Of a DNA stretch of 36,776 nt, positions 1-7,147 are shown piece after piece. Below the pieces are notes generated by a model, which saw only the letters and a program-made list of their open reading frames with translations, did no database searches and was not told the origin of the DNA. The translations under genes and the position numbers were made by a program. The stretch is from Neisseria shayeganii 871. GTDB lineage: Bacteria > Pseudomonadota > Gammaproteobacteria > Burkholderiales > Neisseriaceae. Where the stretch lies: the NCBI RefSeq assembly GCF_000226875.1, contig NZ_JH164926.1:887602-924377 (forward strand), given 5' to 3'. Numbering within the stretch: the stretch's first letter is position 1; each line of letters starts with the position of its first letter.

Positions 1-95
1 AGAACAGGGAAGTTTGGCCAAAAAGCGATGAAAATATCCGAAACCATAGGCTACGGTTTCGGATGCTGGGTGAGAACGAATTTTGCAAAGGTCTC
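1..95. mobile_element. End of an IS5-family element (body lies left of the window)
   Basis: Bases 81-95 read TTTTGCAAAGGTCTC, the inverted form of the terminal repeat GAGACCTTTGCAAAA found on every short mobile element in this window. Inside it, arms CCGAAACC/GGTTTCGG (about 39-62) form a hairpin, the arrangement I recall at the 3' end of IS1106-like IS5 elements of Neisseria. The flank at 96-100 is AGCCT, the same AGNCT site that borders the other copies. The transposase is not in view, so this could also be a longer MITE. That it is an IS5-type end is supported by sequence; the element's identity is inferred. Confidence 0.6.
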
Positions 96-136
96 AGCCT
101 GTATGCGTATTCGCCCCCCAAGCAGGCTTTGACGAC

Positions 137-142
137 TATAAT
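137..142 (+). promoter_or_regulatory. Candidate -10 box of glnE
   Basis: TATAAT lies 31 bases before the glnE start codon, just outside the IS-like end. No good -35 hexamer is visible at the usual distance. Confidence 0.35.
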
Positions 143-172
143 GCCCGCTTCCCTTCATTCAGGATTGCCGCC

Positions 173-2854
173 ATGCACCCCGCCCTTGCCGCCGCCCGCC
201 GTTTTTCGCCCTGGCTTGGCCGCCAGCTCGACCACCAGCGCCTGCAAACCGAGATTCTGCTGCCCTGGCTGGAGCGGCCTTTGGACGACACCGACTTCGC
301 TGCTTTCGCCCCATGGGCCGAGATGCAGGCCTCGGGCGACGAAACCGGGCTGGCACGCGAACTGCGCCGCCTGCGCCGGCATGTGGTGGCGCAGATTATG
401 GCGCGCGATTTGGCGCGGCGGGCCGATTTGGCCGAAGTCACCCGCAGCATCACCCTGTTTGCCGATTTCGCCGTCAACACCGCCCTCGAATTTGCCCATG
501 CCCATTATGTCGGCCTCTACGGCACCCCGCACGGGCGCTACAGCGGCGCGGCGCAGCATTTGAGCGTGGTGGCCATGGGCAAGGCTGGCGGCTTCGAGCT
601 CAATGTCTCCTCCGACCTCGACCTGATTTTCATCTTCCCCGAAAACGGCCACACCGACGGCAAACGCGAGCGAAGCAATCAGGAATTTTTTACCAAGGTG
701 GGGCAGAAGCTGATTGCGCTGTTGCACGACATCAGCGACGAAGGCCAGGTGTTCCGCATCGACATGCGTTTGCGCCCCGACGGCGACAGCGGCCCCCTGG
801 TGTTGAGCGAATCGGCGCTGGAGCAGTATTTGGTGCAGCAGGGGCGCGAATGGGAGCGCTATGCCTGGTGCAAAGGGCGGGTGGTGACGCCGTATGCCAA
901 CGACCTCAAAGCCCTGGTGCGCCCGTTTGTGTTCCGCAAATACCTCGATTACCAGGCCTACGAAGCCATGCGCGGCCTGCACCGGCAAATCCGCCAGGAA
1001 GTGAGCAACAAAGGGCTGGCCGACAACATCAAGCTCGGCGCCGGCGGCATCCGCGAAGTGGAGTTTATCGCCCAGATTTTCCAGATGATCCGCGGCGGCC
1101 AAAACCGCAGCCTGCAGCTCAAAGGCACGCAGGAAACCCTGCTCAAGCTCGGCGAAATCGGCTTGCTGCCCTCGCAGGCGGTGGCCGACTTGCTCGCCGC
1201 CTACCGCTTTTTGCGCGATGTGGAACACCGGCTGCAATATTGGGACGACCAGCAAACGCAAACCCTACCCGCCGCCGCCGAACAACAGCAATTGCTGGCC
1301 GAAAGCATGGGCTTTGCCGATTACGCCGCCTTTTCAGGTAGCCTGCAGCAGCACCGCAGCCGCGTCAACAGCCTGTTTGCCCATATTCTGAGCGAGCCCG
1401 ATGCACGCAGCGCCGACGAACACCCGCTCGCGCCGCTGTGGCGCGACGGCGGCAGCAGCGCCGAACAGCAGGCGCAATTGCAGGCGCTGGGTTTCGATGC
1501 CGCAGCGGTGGCCGCCCGCCTGGCGCACATCCGCCACGGCAGCCGCTACCGCCACCTTTCCGCCACCGCCCAGCCGCGTTTCGACGCCGTGGTGCCGGCG
1601 CTGATCGAAGCCGCCGCCGCCTGCCCGCACCCCGACGACACCCTGTTCCGCCTGCTCGACTTTCTCGACACCATCAGCCGCCGCTCTTCTTATTTGGCCT
1701 TTTTGCAGCAATACCCCGCCGAAGTGCGGCGCATGGCGGAACTGATGAGCCAGAGCGCCTGGCTGGCCGACTATCTGCAACGCCATCCGGTGCTGCTCGA
1801 CGAATTGCTGTCGGCGCAACTGATGGCGCCTTTAGACTGGCCGGCCCTCGACGCCGAGCTTTCAGGTAGCCTGAATGCCTGCGACGACACCGAAAGCAAA
1901 ATGGACGTACTGCGCCGCTTCCAGCACGCGCAAACCTTCCGTTTGGCCGTGCAGGACTTGGCCGGCCGCTGGACGGTAGAAGCCCTGAGCGACGAACTCT
2001 CGCGCTTGGCCGACCTGATTCTGCGCCACACCCTGCACCACGCCTGGCGCGACATGCCCAAAGCCCATGCCGAACACTCGCGCTTTGCCGTCATCGGCTA
2101 CGGCAAGCTCGGCGGCAAAGAGCTGGGTTACGCCTCCGACCTCGATCTGGTCTATCTCTACGACGACCCCCACCCCGACGCCGCCGAAATCTACGCCAAA
2201 CTGGCGCGCCGCCTCACCACCTGGCTGTCCGGCAGCACCGGCGCCGGCACCCTCTACGACACCGATTTGCGCCTGCGCCCCAACGGCGACAGCGGCTTTC
2301 TGGTGCATACCCTCGCCGCCTTCGACAAATACCAACAACAGCAGGCCTGGACTTGGGAACACCAAGCGCTCACCCGCGCCCGCTTTGTCTGCGGCGACGA
2401 AACCATCGGCCACGCCTTCGAAGCCATCCGTCGCCGCATCCTCACCGCCGAGCGCGACGAAGCCGCCCTGCGCCGCGACATCATCGCCATGCGCGAAAAA
2501 ATGTTCCCCACCCACCCGCCGCAGGAAGGCGACGTCAAATACGCGCGCGGCGGCGTGGTGGACGTGGAGTTTATCGTGCAGTATCTGGTGCTCGCGCAAA
2601 GCCGCCGCTGCCCGGAGCTGCTGGAAAACTACGGCAACATCGCCCTCTTGAGCATGGCCGCCGAACGCGGCTTAATCGATGCCGATCTGGCCGAAGCCTG
2701 CCGCCGCGCCTACCGCCACTACCGCCAAATCCAACACAACAAAAAACTGCGCGACACCGAACGGCTGGAAGTGGACGACAGCCTGCGCGCCCACTACGCC
2801 GCTGTGAAATCACTGTGGCAAGCCGTGTTTGGCGAAGCGCCGCAAGCGGGCTGA
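173..2854 (+). CDS. glnE: Bifunctional glutamine synthetase adenylyltransferase/adenylyl-removing enzyme
   Basis: GlnE attaches AMP to, and removes it from, glutamine synthetase in the cytoplasm, adjusting ammonia assimilation to nitrogen status. The 893-residue product has the expected two-fold layout: an N-terminal deadenylylase nucleotidyltransferase motif (GKAGGFELN followed by SDLDLIF, residues about 136-156) and a C-terminal adenylyltransferase motif (GYGKLGGKELG then SDLDLVYLYDD, about 642-665). The length matches neisserial GlnE (about 890-900). The ATG at 173 is preferred over the upstream in-frame ATG at 83 because AGGA lies 8 bases before it, and because the upstream codons run into the IS-like end. 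Two in-frame DUSs encode SGSL at residues 388-391 and 564-567. The gene is monocistronic; a DUS and MITE copy 1 follow it. Confidence 0.95.
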   Translation: MHPALAAARRFSPWLGRQLDHQRLQTEILLPWLERPLDDTDFAAFAPWAEMQASGDETGLARELRRLRRHVVAQIMARDLARRADLAEVTRSITLFADFAVNTALEFAHAHYVGLYGTPHGRYSGAAQHLSVVAMGKAGGFELNVSSDLDLIFIFPENGHTDGKRERSNQEFFTKVGQKLIALLHDISDEGQVFRIDMRLRPDGDSGPLVLSESALEQYLVQQGREWERYAWCKGRVVTPYANDLKALVRPFVFRKYLDYQAYEAMRGLHRQIRQEVSNKGLADNIKLGAGGIREVEFIAQIFQMIRGGQNRSLQLKGTQETLLKLGEIGLLPSQAVADLLAAYRFLRDVEHRLQYWDDQQTQTLPAAAEQQQLLAESMGFADYAAFSGSLQQHRSRVNSLFAHILSEPDARSADEHPLAPLWRDGGSSAEQQAQLQALGFDAAAVAARLAHIRHGSRYRHLSATAQPRFDAVVPALIEAAAACPHPDDTLFRLLDFLDTISRRSSYLAFLQQYPAEVRRMAELMSQSAWLADYLQRHPVLLDELLSAQLMAPLDWPALDAELSGSLNACDDTESKMDVLRRFQHAQTFRLAVQDLAGRWTVEALSDELSRLADLILRHTLHHAWRDMPKAHAEHSRFAVIGYGKLGGKELGYASDLDLVYLYDDPHPDAAEIYAKLARRLTTWLSGSTGAGTLYDTDLRLRPNGDSGFLVHTLAAFDKYQQQQAWTWEHQALTRARFVCGDETIGHAFEAIRRRILTAERDEAALRRDIIAMREKMFPTHPPQEGDVKYARGGVVDVEFIVQYLVLAQSRRCPELLENYGNIALLSMAAERGLIDADLAEACRRAYRHYRQIQHNKKLRDTERLEVDDSLRAHYAAVKSLWQAVFGEAPQAG
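1333..1344 (-). repeat. DUS inside glnE
   Basis: Perfect TTCAGGTAGCCT, read in frame as SGSL. Confidence 0.9.
1861..1872 (-). repeat. DUS inside glnE
   Basis: Second perfect in-gene copy, again read as SGSL. Confidence 0.9.
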
Positions 2855-2860
2855 AACGCG

Positions 2861-2872
2861 TTCAGGTAGCCT
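2861..2872 (-). repeat. DUS next to MITE copy 1
   Basis: Perfect copy six bases after the glnE stop codon. Its last five bases, AGCCT, directly abut the left end of the MITE. Confidence 0.9.
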
Positions 2873-3056
2873 GAAACCTTGGCAAAACCTCCAGATGTGG
2901 ATGCATTTCAAGGCGTAGCAGCGCAGCGAGTTTGAACGCCAGGAATCCCCGCGGGACAGACCTATCATCTACAAGGCTAAGCGAGCGGGCAGTACCCATA
3001 GGGCATAAACGCACAACGCAGAAATACGCCGTAGATGGCGGTTTTGCAAAGGTCTC
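2873..3056. mobile_element. MITE copy 1 (184 bp)
   Basis: The ends are GAAACCTTGGCAAAA and TTTTGCAAAGGTCTC. The interior shares blocks with the other copies: CAGATGTGGATGCA, AAGGCGTAGCAGCGCAGCGAG, a GGGACAGACC-TATCAT stretch and ACAACGCAGAAAT. The flanks are AGCCT (2868-2872, the end of a DUS) and AGACT (3057-3061), a near-match five-base target duplication. There is no coding capacity. It lies between the convergent genes glnE and pip. Confidence 0.75.
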
Positions 3057-3091
3057 AGACTTTAGGTCAATGCCGTGTATGGTATATTTTT

Positions 3092-3121
3092 GGGGCTGTC
3101 CTAGTGATCCAGGACAGCCCC
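3092..3121. other. Perfect 11-bp palindromic arms between MITE copy 1 and pip
   Basis: GGGGCTGTCCT (3092-3102) and AGGACAGCCCC (3111-3121) enclose an eight-base loop. The U-tract is missing on the side that would terminate pip, so it is not a classic terminator. It could be two fused IS ends left after loss of an element body, or a transcription barrier from either side. Function unknown. Confidence 0.5.
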
Positions 3122-3173
3122 ATACCTTACTGCCAATCCAAGCATCGCGGCAATAACCAATGGCCGGTGCCTT

Positions 3174-3185
3174 TTCAGGTAGCCA
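3174..3185 (-). repeat. DUS variant forming the pip stop codon
   Basis: An 11/12 match. On the minus strand GCT ACC TGA ends pip with Ala-Thr-stop, so the uptake sequence supplies the stop codon. Confidence 0.75.
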
Positions 3186-4110
3186 ACAGGCGGGCAAACT
3201 CATCCGCCGCCTGCACCAAACCTTGGGCCACTTCGCCTTCAAACGCGGCATGACCGCCCTGCACAATGCGCAAATCGGCTTCGGGAAACGCCTGCTTCAA
3301 CGCCCAAGCGCTGTGCATCGGCGTGCAGATGTCGTAACGGCCCTGCACAATCACGGTGGGCAGATGGCGGATTTTGTCCACATTCGCCAGCAAGGCCTTA
3401 TCGTTGTCCAACCAACAGCCGTGGACGAAATAATGGTTTTCGATGCGTGCAATCGCCAAAGCCTGCTCGGCATCTTCTGCCACCGGCTGCGGATCAAACT
3501 GCACCAGCCAGTTTTCCCATTCGGCCCAGGCCTTCGCCGCCCGCAGCGCTTGGGCGCGATCCGGGCCGAACAGCATCTCGTGGTAGGCCTGCACCATATT
3601 GCCGCGCTTTGCTTCGGGCACGGGAGCAAGGTAATGCTGCCATTGCTCGGGATAAATGTATTCCGCGCCGCCGGCTTCGTTCAGCCAACGGATTTCGCTG
3701 GGCCGGCCCAAGAAAATGCCGCGCAAAATCAGGCCGCGCACCCGCTCGGGATGGGTTTGCGCATAAGCCAGCGCCAGCGTGCTGCCCCAAGAACCGCCGA
3801 ACACCAGCCAGCGCTCGATGCCCAGCATCTTGCGCACTTTTTCAATGTCGGCCACCAAATCCCAAGTGGTGTTGTCGCGCGTTTCGGCATAAGGCAGCGA
3901 ACGGCCGCAGCCGCGCTGGTCGATGATGACCACGCGGTAGGCGGCGGGGTTGAAAAAACCGCGCGCTTTGGGCGAGGCGCCCGCTCCGGGGCCGCCGTGC
4001 AGAAAAATCACCGGCAGGCCCTGCGGGTTGCTGGATTCTTCCCAATAAATTTGATGAAGGTCGGACACGGCCAGCCGGCCGCTGCGGTAAGGTTCTGAAA
4101 TCGGATACAC
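3175..4110 (-). CDS. pip: Proline iminopeptidase
   Basis: A cytosolic alpha/beta-hydrolase (peptidase family S33) that releases N-terminal proline from peptides. The 311-residue product shows the oxyanion-hole motif HGGPGAG near the N-terminus and the nucleophile elbow GGSWGS with Ser107. The acid and histidine of the triad are Asp260 (GRYD) and His287 (GGH). Length and motifs match neisserial Pip, whose activity is the basis of a diagnostic test. Translation from the ATG at 4110 gives MYPISEPYRSG, typical of the family. The C-terminus ends inside a DUS-like 12-mer. It follows the small membrane-protein gene on the same strand, with a DUS hairpin between them, so it is probably transcribed separately. 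Confidence 0.93.
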   Translation of the reverse strand: MYPISEPYRSGRLAVSDLHQIYWEESSNPQGLPVIFLHGGPGAGASPKARGFFNPAAYRVVIIDQRGCGRSLPYAETRDNTTWDLVADIEKVRKMLGIERWLVFGGSWGSTLALAYAQTHPERVRGLILRGIFLGRPSEIRWLNEAGGAEYIYPEQWQHYLAPVPEAKRGNMVQAYHEMLFGPDRAQALRAAKAWAEWENWLVQFDPQPVAEDAEQALAIARIENHYFVHGCWLDNDKALLANVDKIRHLPTVIVQGRYDICTPMHSAWALKQAFPEADLRIVQGGHAAFEGEVAQGLVQAADEFARLLAT

Positions 4111-4202
4111 AGTATTGTTCTTTCAACAAAACAGTGCGGCTGTCTGAGCACATGCCGCAGATGGTTTTGGCGATGGTTATTCTGCTAAGCCTTCATCAGC
4201 AC

Positions 4203-4240
4203 AGGCTACCTGAAAGCGGTTTTTCCGTTTCAGGTAGCCT
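4203..4240. terminator. DUS inverted-pair hairpin
   Basis: Two perfect DUSs face each other (4203-4214 and 4229-4240) and can fold into a stem extended by GCGG/CCG. It sits just after the small membrane-protein gene, read on the minus strand. Confidence 0.65.
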
Positions 4241-4246
4241 GCATGC

Positions 4247-4537
4247 TTATTTGGCAAACGGCAGCCACATCCTTCCCAAGACATAACACACCACACCGCC
4301 CACACCGAGAATAAAAAACAAAATGCCTTTTTTGCGTGCATTCGGGCACAGCCAATACACGCCTATGCTGAAAGTGAAAAACAGCAGCGTGACCGCCCAC
4401 ACCAGCTGTTTGTCTTTAAAGCGGTTGAGGGTATAGCTTTCGGTCATCATCACATACATCTGCCACAGCGCGGCAAAACACATCAGAAACACGCCGGCGG
4501 GCAGCAGAAACAAGCCGAGTTCTTGTTGGAGCGTCAT
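4247..4537 (-). CDS. Small three-helix membrane protein of unknown function
   Basis: The 96-residue product has three hydrophobic stretches: about residues 8-30 (LGLFLLPAGVFLMCFAALWQ), 44-62 and 71-90. A short Asn-Ala-Arg-Lys-Lys turn precedes the last. I do not recognise a family. The ATG at 4537 is chosen over the GTG at 4546 because AGG lies 8 bases before it. A DUS hairpin follows directly. Role unknown; an inner-membrane location is inferred from hydrophobicity. Confidence 0.6.
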   Translation of the reverse strand: MTLQQELGLFLLPAGVFLMCFAALWQMYVMMTESYTLNRFKDKQLVWAVTLLFFTFSIGVYWLCPNARKKGILFFILGVGGVVCYVLGRMWLPFAK

Positions 4538-4890
4538 CACGCACACCTATACGGGGATCATCCGGAAAAGGCCGCATTATAAACCCTTTCCGCCCCGCGC
4601 CCCATGCCGGCGGCACACCGCTTTTCAGGTAGCCTCTCCCCATGTTCTGCACAAGCAAATAAGACAATCTGTCCAAATTTTTACCGCTACCCAAGCAAAC
4701 CCAAAGCAAGCAAAATTTTTTTGTCCAAATAAGCTGCCAAGGCTGCAAATTTCAGGTAGTATGCCGCACTTTACGGCAACGTGACCGTGCGGCCGGCGCC
4801 ACCCGCAGCCTGCCGCCGCGCCGCCAACAGCCCGCCCGTGTGCCGCGAGATTTCACCGATTTTATCTAACTGTTTATGAAGGAACGTTCC
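4538..4890 (+). promoter_or_regulatory. Non-coding leader region of ilvC (about 350 bases)
   Basis: The region holds a perfect DUS at 4624-4635, a degenerate one at 4751-4762, and an A/T-rich stretch at about 4660-4745 in which TGTCCAAAT occurs twice, each beside a run of T. These repeats could bind a regulator. A seven-codon ORF (MPHFTAT) starts near 4762 but has none of the branched-chain codons expected of an ilv attenuator peptide. The last 100 bases are very G/C-rich. No riboswitch is recognised. Confidence 0.35.
4624..4635 (-). repeat. DUS upstream of ilvC
   Basis: Perfect TTCAGGTAGCCT in the ilvC leader region. Confidence 0.9.
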
Positions 4891-5904
4891 ATGCAAGTGT
4901 TTTACGATAAAGACTCCGACCTCTCCCTGATCAAAGGCAAAACCGTGGCCATCATCGGCTACGGCTCGCAAGGTCACGCCCACGCCGCCAACCTGAAAGA
5001 CTCAGGCGTCAATGTGGTAATCGGCCTGCGCCAAGGCGGCTCCTGGAACAAAGCCCAAGCAGCCGGCTTCGATGTACGCAGCGTGGCCGAAGCCACCAAA
5101 GCCGCCGACGTGGTGATGATTCTTCTGCCCGACGAAAGCGCGCCCGCCGTTTACAACGCCGAAATCCACAACAACCTGAAAGACGGCGCCGTTTTGGCCT
5201 TCGCCCACGGCTTCAACGTACATTACAACCAAATCGTTCCCGCCAAAAACGTAGATGTGATCATGGTGGCCCCCAAAGGCCCCGGCCACACCGTGCGCAG
5301 CGAATACCTCAAAGGCGGCGGCGTGCCCTCCCTGATCGCCGTTTACCAAGACAACTCCGGCAAAGCCCGCGACATCGCCCTCTCTTACGCCGCAGCCAAC
5401 GGCGGCACCAAAGGCGGCGTGATCGAAACCAACTTCCGTGAAGAAACCGAAACCGACCTCTTCGGCGAACAGGCCGTTTTGTGCGGCGGCGCGGTCGAGC
5501 TGGTGAAATGCGGCTTCGAAACCCTGGTGGAAGCCGGCTACGCCCCCGAAATGGCCTACTTCGAATGCCTGCACGAGCTGAAACTGATTGTGGACTTGAT
5601 GTACGAAGGCGGCATCGCCAACATGAACTACTCCATTTCCAACAATGCCGAATACGGCGAATACGTAACCGGCCCGGAAGTGATCACCCCCGCCACCAAA
5701 GAAGCGATGAAAAAAGCGCTCTACCGCATCCAAAGCGGCGAATACGCCAAAATGTTCATTCAGGAAGGCAACACCAACTACGCCAGCATGACCGCCCGCC
5801 GCCGTTTGAACGCCGACCACCAAATCGAAAAAGTCGGCGCCCAACTGCGCAGCATGATGCCTTGGATTGCCAAAAACAAACTGGTAGACCAAGACAAAAA
5901 CTAA
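4891..5904 (+). CDS. ilvC: Ketol-acid reductoisomerase (NADP+)
   Basis: IlvC carries out the Mg2+-dependent alkyl migration and NADPH reduction of acetolactate or acetohydroxybutyrate in valine, leucine and isoleucine synthesis. The 337 residues match the short class I enzyme of Neisseria. Visible motifs are the Rossmann loop GYGSQGHAHA near the N-terminus, LRQGGSW (cofactor phosphate site), HGFNVHY, MVAPKGPGH, and the metal-binding helix ETDLFGEQAVLCGG followed by YFECLHELKLI. The ATG at 4891 follows AAGGA at 4879-4883 with a 7-base gap, so the in-frame ATG at 4876, upstream of that site, is rejected. The gene stands alone here, without ilvBH. A strong hairpin terminates it. Confidence 0.96.
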   Translation: MQVFYDKDSDLSLIKGKTVAIIGYGSQGHAHAANLKDSGVNVVIGLRQGGSWNKAQAAGFDVRSVAEATKAADVVMILLPDESAPAVYNAEIHNNLKDGAVLAFAHGFNVHYNQIVPAKNVDVIMVAPKGPGHTVRSEYLKGGGVPSLIAVYQDNSGKARDIALSYAAANGGTKGGVIETNFREETETDLFGEQAVLCGGAVELVKCGFETLVEAGYAPEMAYFECLHELKLIVDLMYEGGIANMNYSISNNAEYGEYVTGPEVITPATKEAMKKALYRIQSGEYAKMFIQEGNTNYASMTARRRLNADHQIEKVGAQLRSMMPWIAKNKLVDQDKN

Positions 5905-5916
5905 AGCCGTGCTCCG

Positions 5917-5952
5917 ATACCGCTTTCGCCGCAGCGAAAGCGGTATTTCTAT
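5917..5952 (+). terminator. Rho-independent terminator of ilvC
   Basis: A 13-bp stem (ATACCGCTTTCGC and its complement) with a CGCA loop, then TTCTATTTT, 12 bases after the ilvC stop codon. Confidence 0.88.
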
Positions 5953-5975
5953 TTTCACCCTACCGCCAACAGATT

Positions 5976-5987
5976 TTCAGGTAGCCC
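5976..5987 (-). repeat. DUS variant upstream of the DUF4442 gene
   Basis: An 11/12 match, directly before the ATG at 5993. Confidence 0.75.
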
Positions 5988-5992
5988 GCCAC

Positions 5993-6478
5993 ATGAAAAT
6001 GACCCCGCGAACCATGAAACTGGCCATGAACCTCTGGCCGCCCTTTTTGTTCACCGGCATCCGCGTCACCGACATGAGCCGCAACTGGCGCAGCGCCCGC
6101 ATCGAGCTGCGCCAGAAATGGTGGAACCGCAACTACGTTGGCACCCATTTCGGCGGCAGCCTGTTTGCCATGACCGACCCCTTCTGGATGCTGCTGATTC
6201 TGCACGCCCTACCCCGCGGCTACATCGTGTGGGACAAAGCGGCGGAAATCGAATTCGTCAAGCCCGGCCGCGGCACGGTGGCGGTGGAATTCCGCCTCGA
6301 CGACGCCGTGCTGGCCGAGCTGTTGGCGCGCGCCGCCGACGGCGGCAAAGTGCTGCACTGGTTTGAAAACGAAGTCATCGACAGCCAAGGCGAAGTGGTG
6401 GCCCGCGTGCGCAAACAGGTGTATTTGCGGCGCAAGCAAAACGGCAGCGCCCCGCCGGCAGAAAAAGCGGCGGCATAG
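5993..6478 (+). CDS. DUF4442-type hotdog-fold protein
   Basis: The 161-residue product resembles the DUF4442 (YiiD C-terminal-like) family, predicted hotdog-fold acyl-thioesterase relatives. Supporting features are the FGGSLFAMTDPFWMLLIL segment at about residues 55-75, which corresponds to the conserved substrate helix, and the later strand-rich KAAEIEFVKPGRGTVAVEF. Substrate unknown. The ATG at 5993 lies directly after a DUS variant; the ATG at 5999 is equally possible, and neither has a strong ribosome-binding site. The gene converges with the next one across a shared hairpin. Confidence 0.7.
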   Translation: MKMTPRTMKLAMNLWPPFLFTGIRVTDMSRNWRSARIELRQKWWNRNYVGTHFGGSLFAMTDPFWMLLILHALPRGYIVWDKAAEIEFVKPGRGTVAVEFRLDDAVLAELLARAADGGKVLHWFENEVIDSQGEVVARVRKQVYLRRKQNGSAPPAEKAAA

Positions 6479-6490
6479 GGATCACCAATC

Positions 6491-6523
6491 AAAACTGGCA
6501 GAGTCATCTCTGCCAGTTGTTTT
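6491..6523. terminator. Bidirectional terminator between convergent genes
   Basis: An 11-bp perfect stem (AACTGGCAGAG and its complement) with a TCAT loop, flanked by A- and T-rich tracts. The stem overlaps the last codons and stop codon of the minus-strand gene ending at 6504. Confidence 0.82.
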
Positions 6524-7028
6524 CAATCTGACCCGCGCTACGCTTACTCCGGTATCTGTAAACGCCATAAAGCCCGAGAAAGGAAAGCAACATAACCGTC
6601 CTGACCCCATAATGTGCGTTGAACTCATACGCAAAAGCGCCGTCGTATGCCACCTGCGGTAAAGAAAAATCAGGCTCTCCCGCCTCGGCAAATCGTATCT
6701 TCTTGATGATGACGGTATGCGCAGAGCTTCTGTACAGACCTTTCTGCAGCAAATCGACTTCAATTTCACGGGCATGTAGCGGAAACGGCCGCTCGCAAAA
6801 ATTGCGACTGTTTTGATCCTCAAAATTCCGACAGAGCATAAAATATTTCTGAGCGTCCGCTTCAAAATACACCATCGATTTTTTACCGCCATGATGGTGT
6901 AACACCACTTCCCTGAACAACAAAGGCTCTTGGCGAAGTGGGCTGAGATAAGAAGGCGACAGAAAAGCCAACAAAGCCCAAAACAACAACAGGAAAATAT
7001 TCAGCAGCACATAACTCGATTTCTCCAC
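6504..7028 (-). CDS. Hypothetical protein with two membrane helices
   Basis: The 174-residue product has a hydrophobic helix at about residues 7-27 and another at about 141-157, with a soluble region of some 110 residues between them, rich in charged residues and containing two cysteines about 15 residues apart. No family recognised. The start is GTG at 7028, preceded by GGAGG with a 9-base gap. Base composition is lower in G+C than its neighbours, which may mean recent acquisition. The terminator stem overlaps its 3' end. Confidence 0.6.
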   Translation of the reverse strand: MEKSSYVLLNIFLLLFWALLAFLSPSYLSPLRQEPLLFREVVLHHHGGKKSMVYFEADAQKYFMLCRNFEDQNSRNFCERPFPLHAREIEVDLLQKGLYRSSAHTVIIKKIRFAEAGEPDFSLPQVAYDGAFAYEFNAHYGVRTVMLLSFLGLYGVYRYRSKRSAGQIENNWQR

Positions 7029-7047
7029 AGCACCGCGCCTCCATACT

Positions 7048-7059
7048 TTCAGATAGCCT
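7048..7059 (-). repeat. DUS variant upstream of the 174-codon gene
   Basis: TTCAGATAGCCT, an 11/12 match just before the GGAGG of the hypothetical membrane-protein gene. Confidence 0.65.
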
Positions 7060-7104
7060 GAAACAGGCTTTCTACTTTTTATATATTTCGATACCTTGAA
7101 TAGT

Positions 7105-7130
7105 TTCAGGTAGCCCGCAGGCTACCTGAA
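7105..7130. terminator. DUS hairpin downstream of hldD
   Basis: Two DUSs (7105-7116 with one mismatch, 7119-7130 perfect) give a 12-bp stem with a four-base CGCA loop, 18 bases after the hldD stop codon. Confidence 0.75.
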
Positions 7131-7147
7131 AATACAGCGGCAAACCC

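Noticed and set aside
2862..3266. Minus-strand frame through MITE copy 1
   Set aside because: It spans the mobile element and the end of pip; no homology.
4762..4785. Seven-codon ORF before ilvC as an attenuator peptide
   Set aside because: It has no leucine, valine or isoleucine codons.
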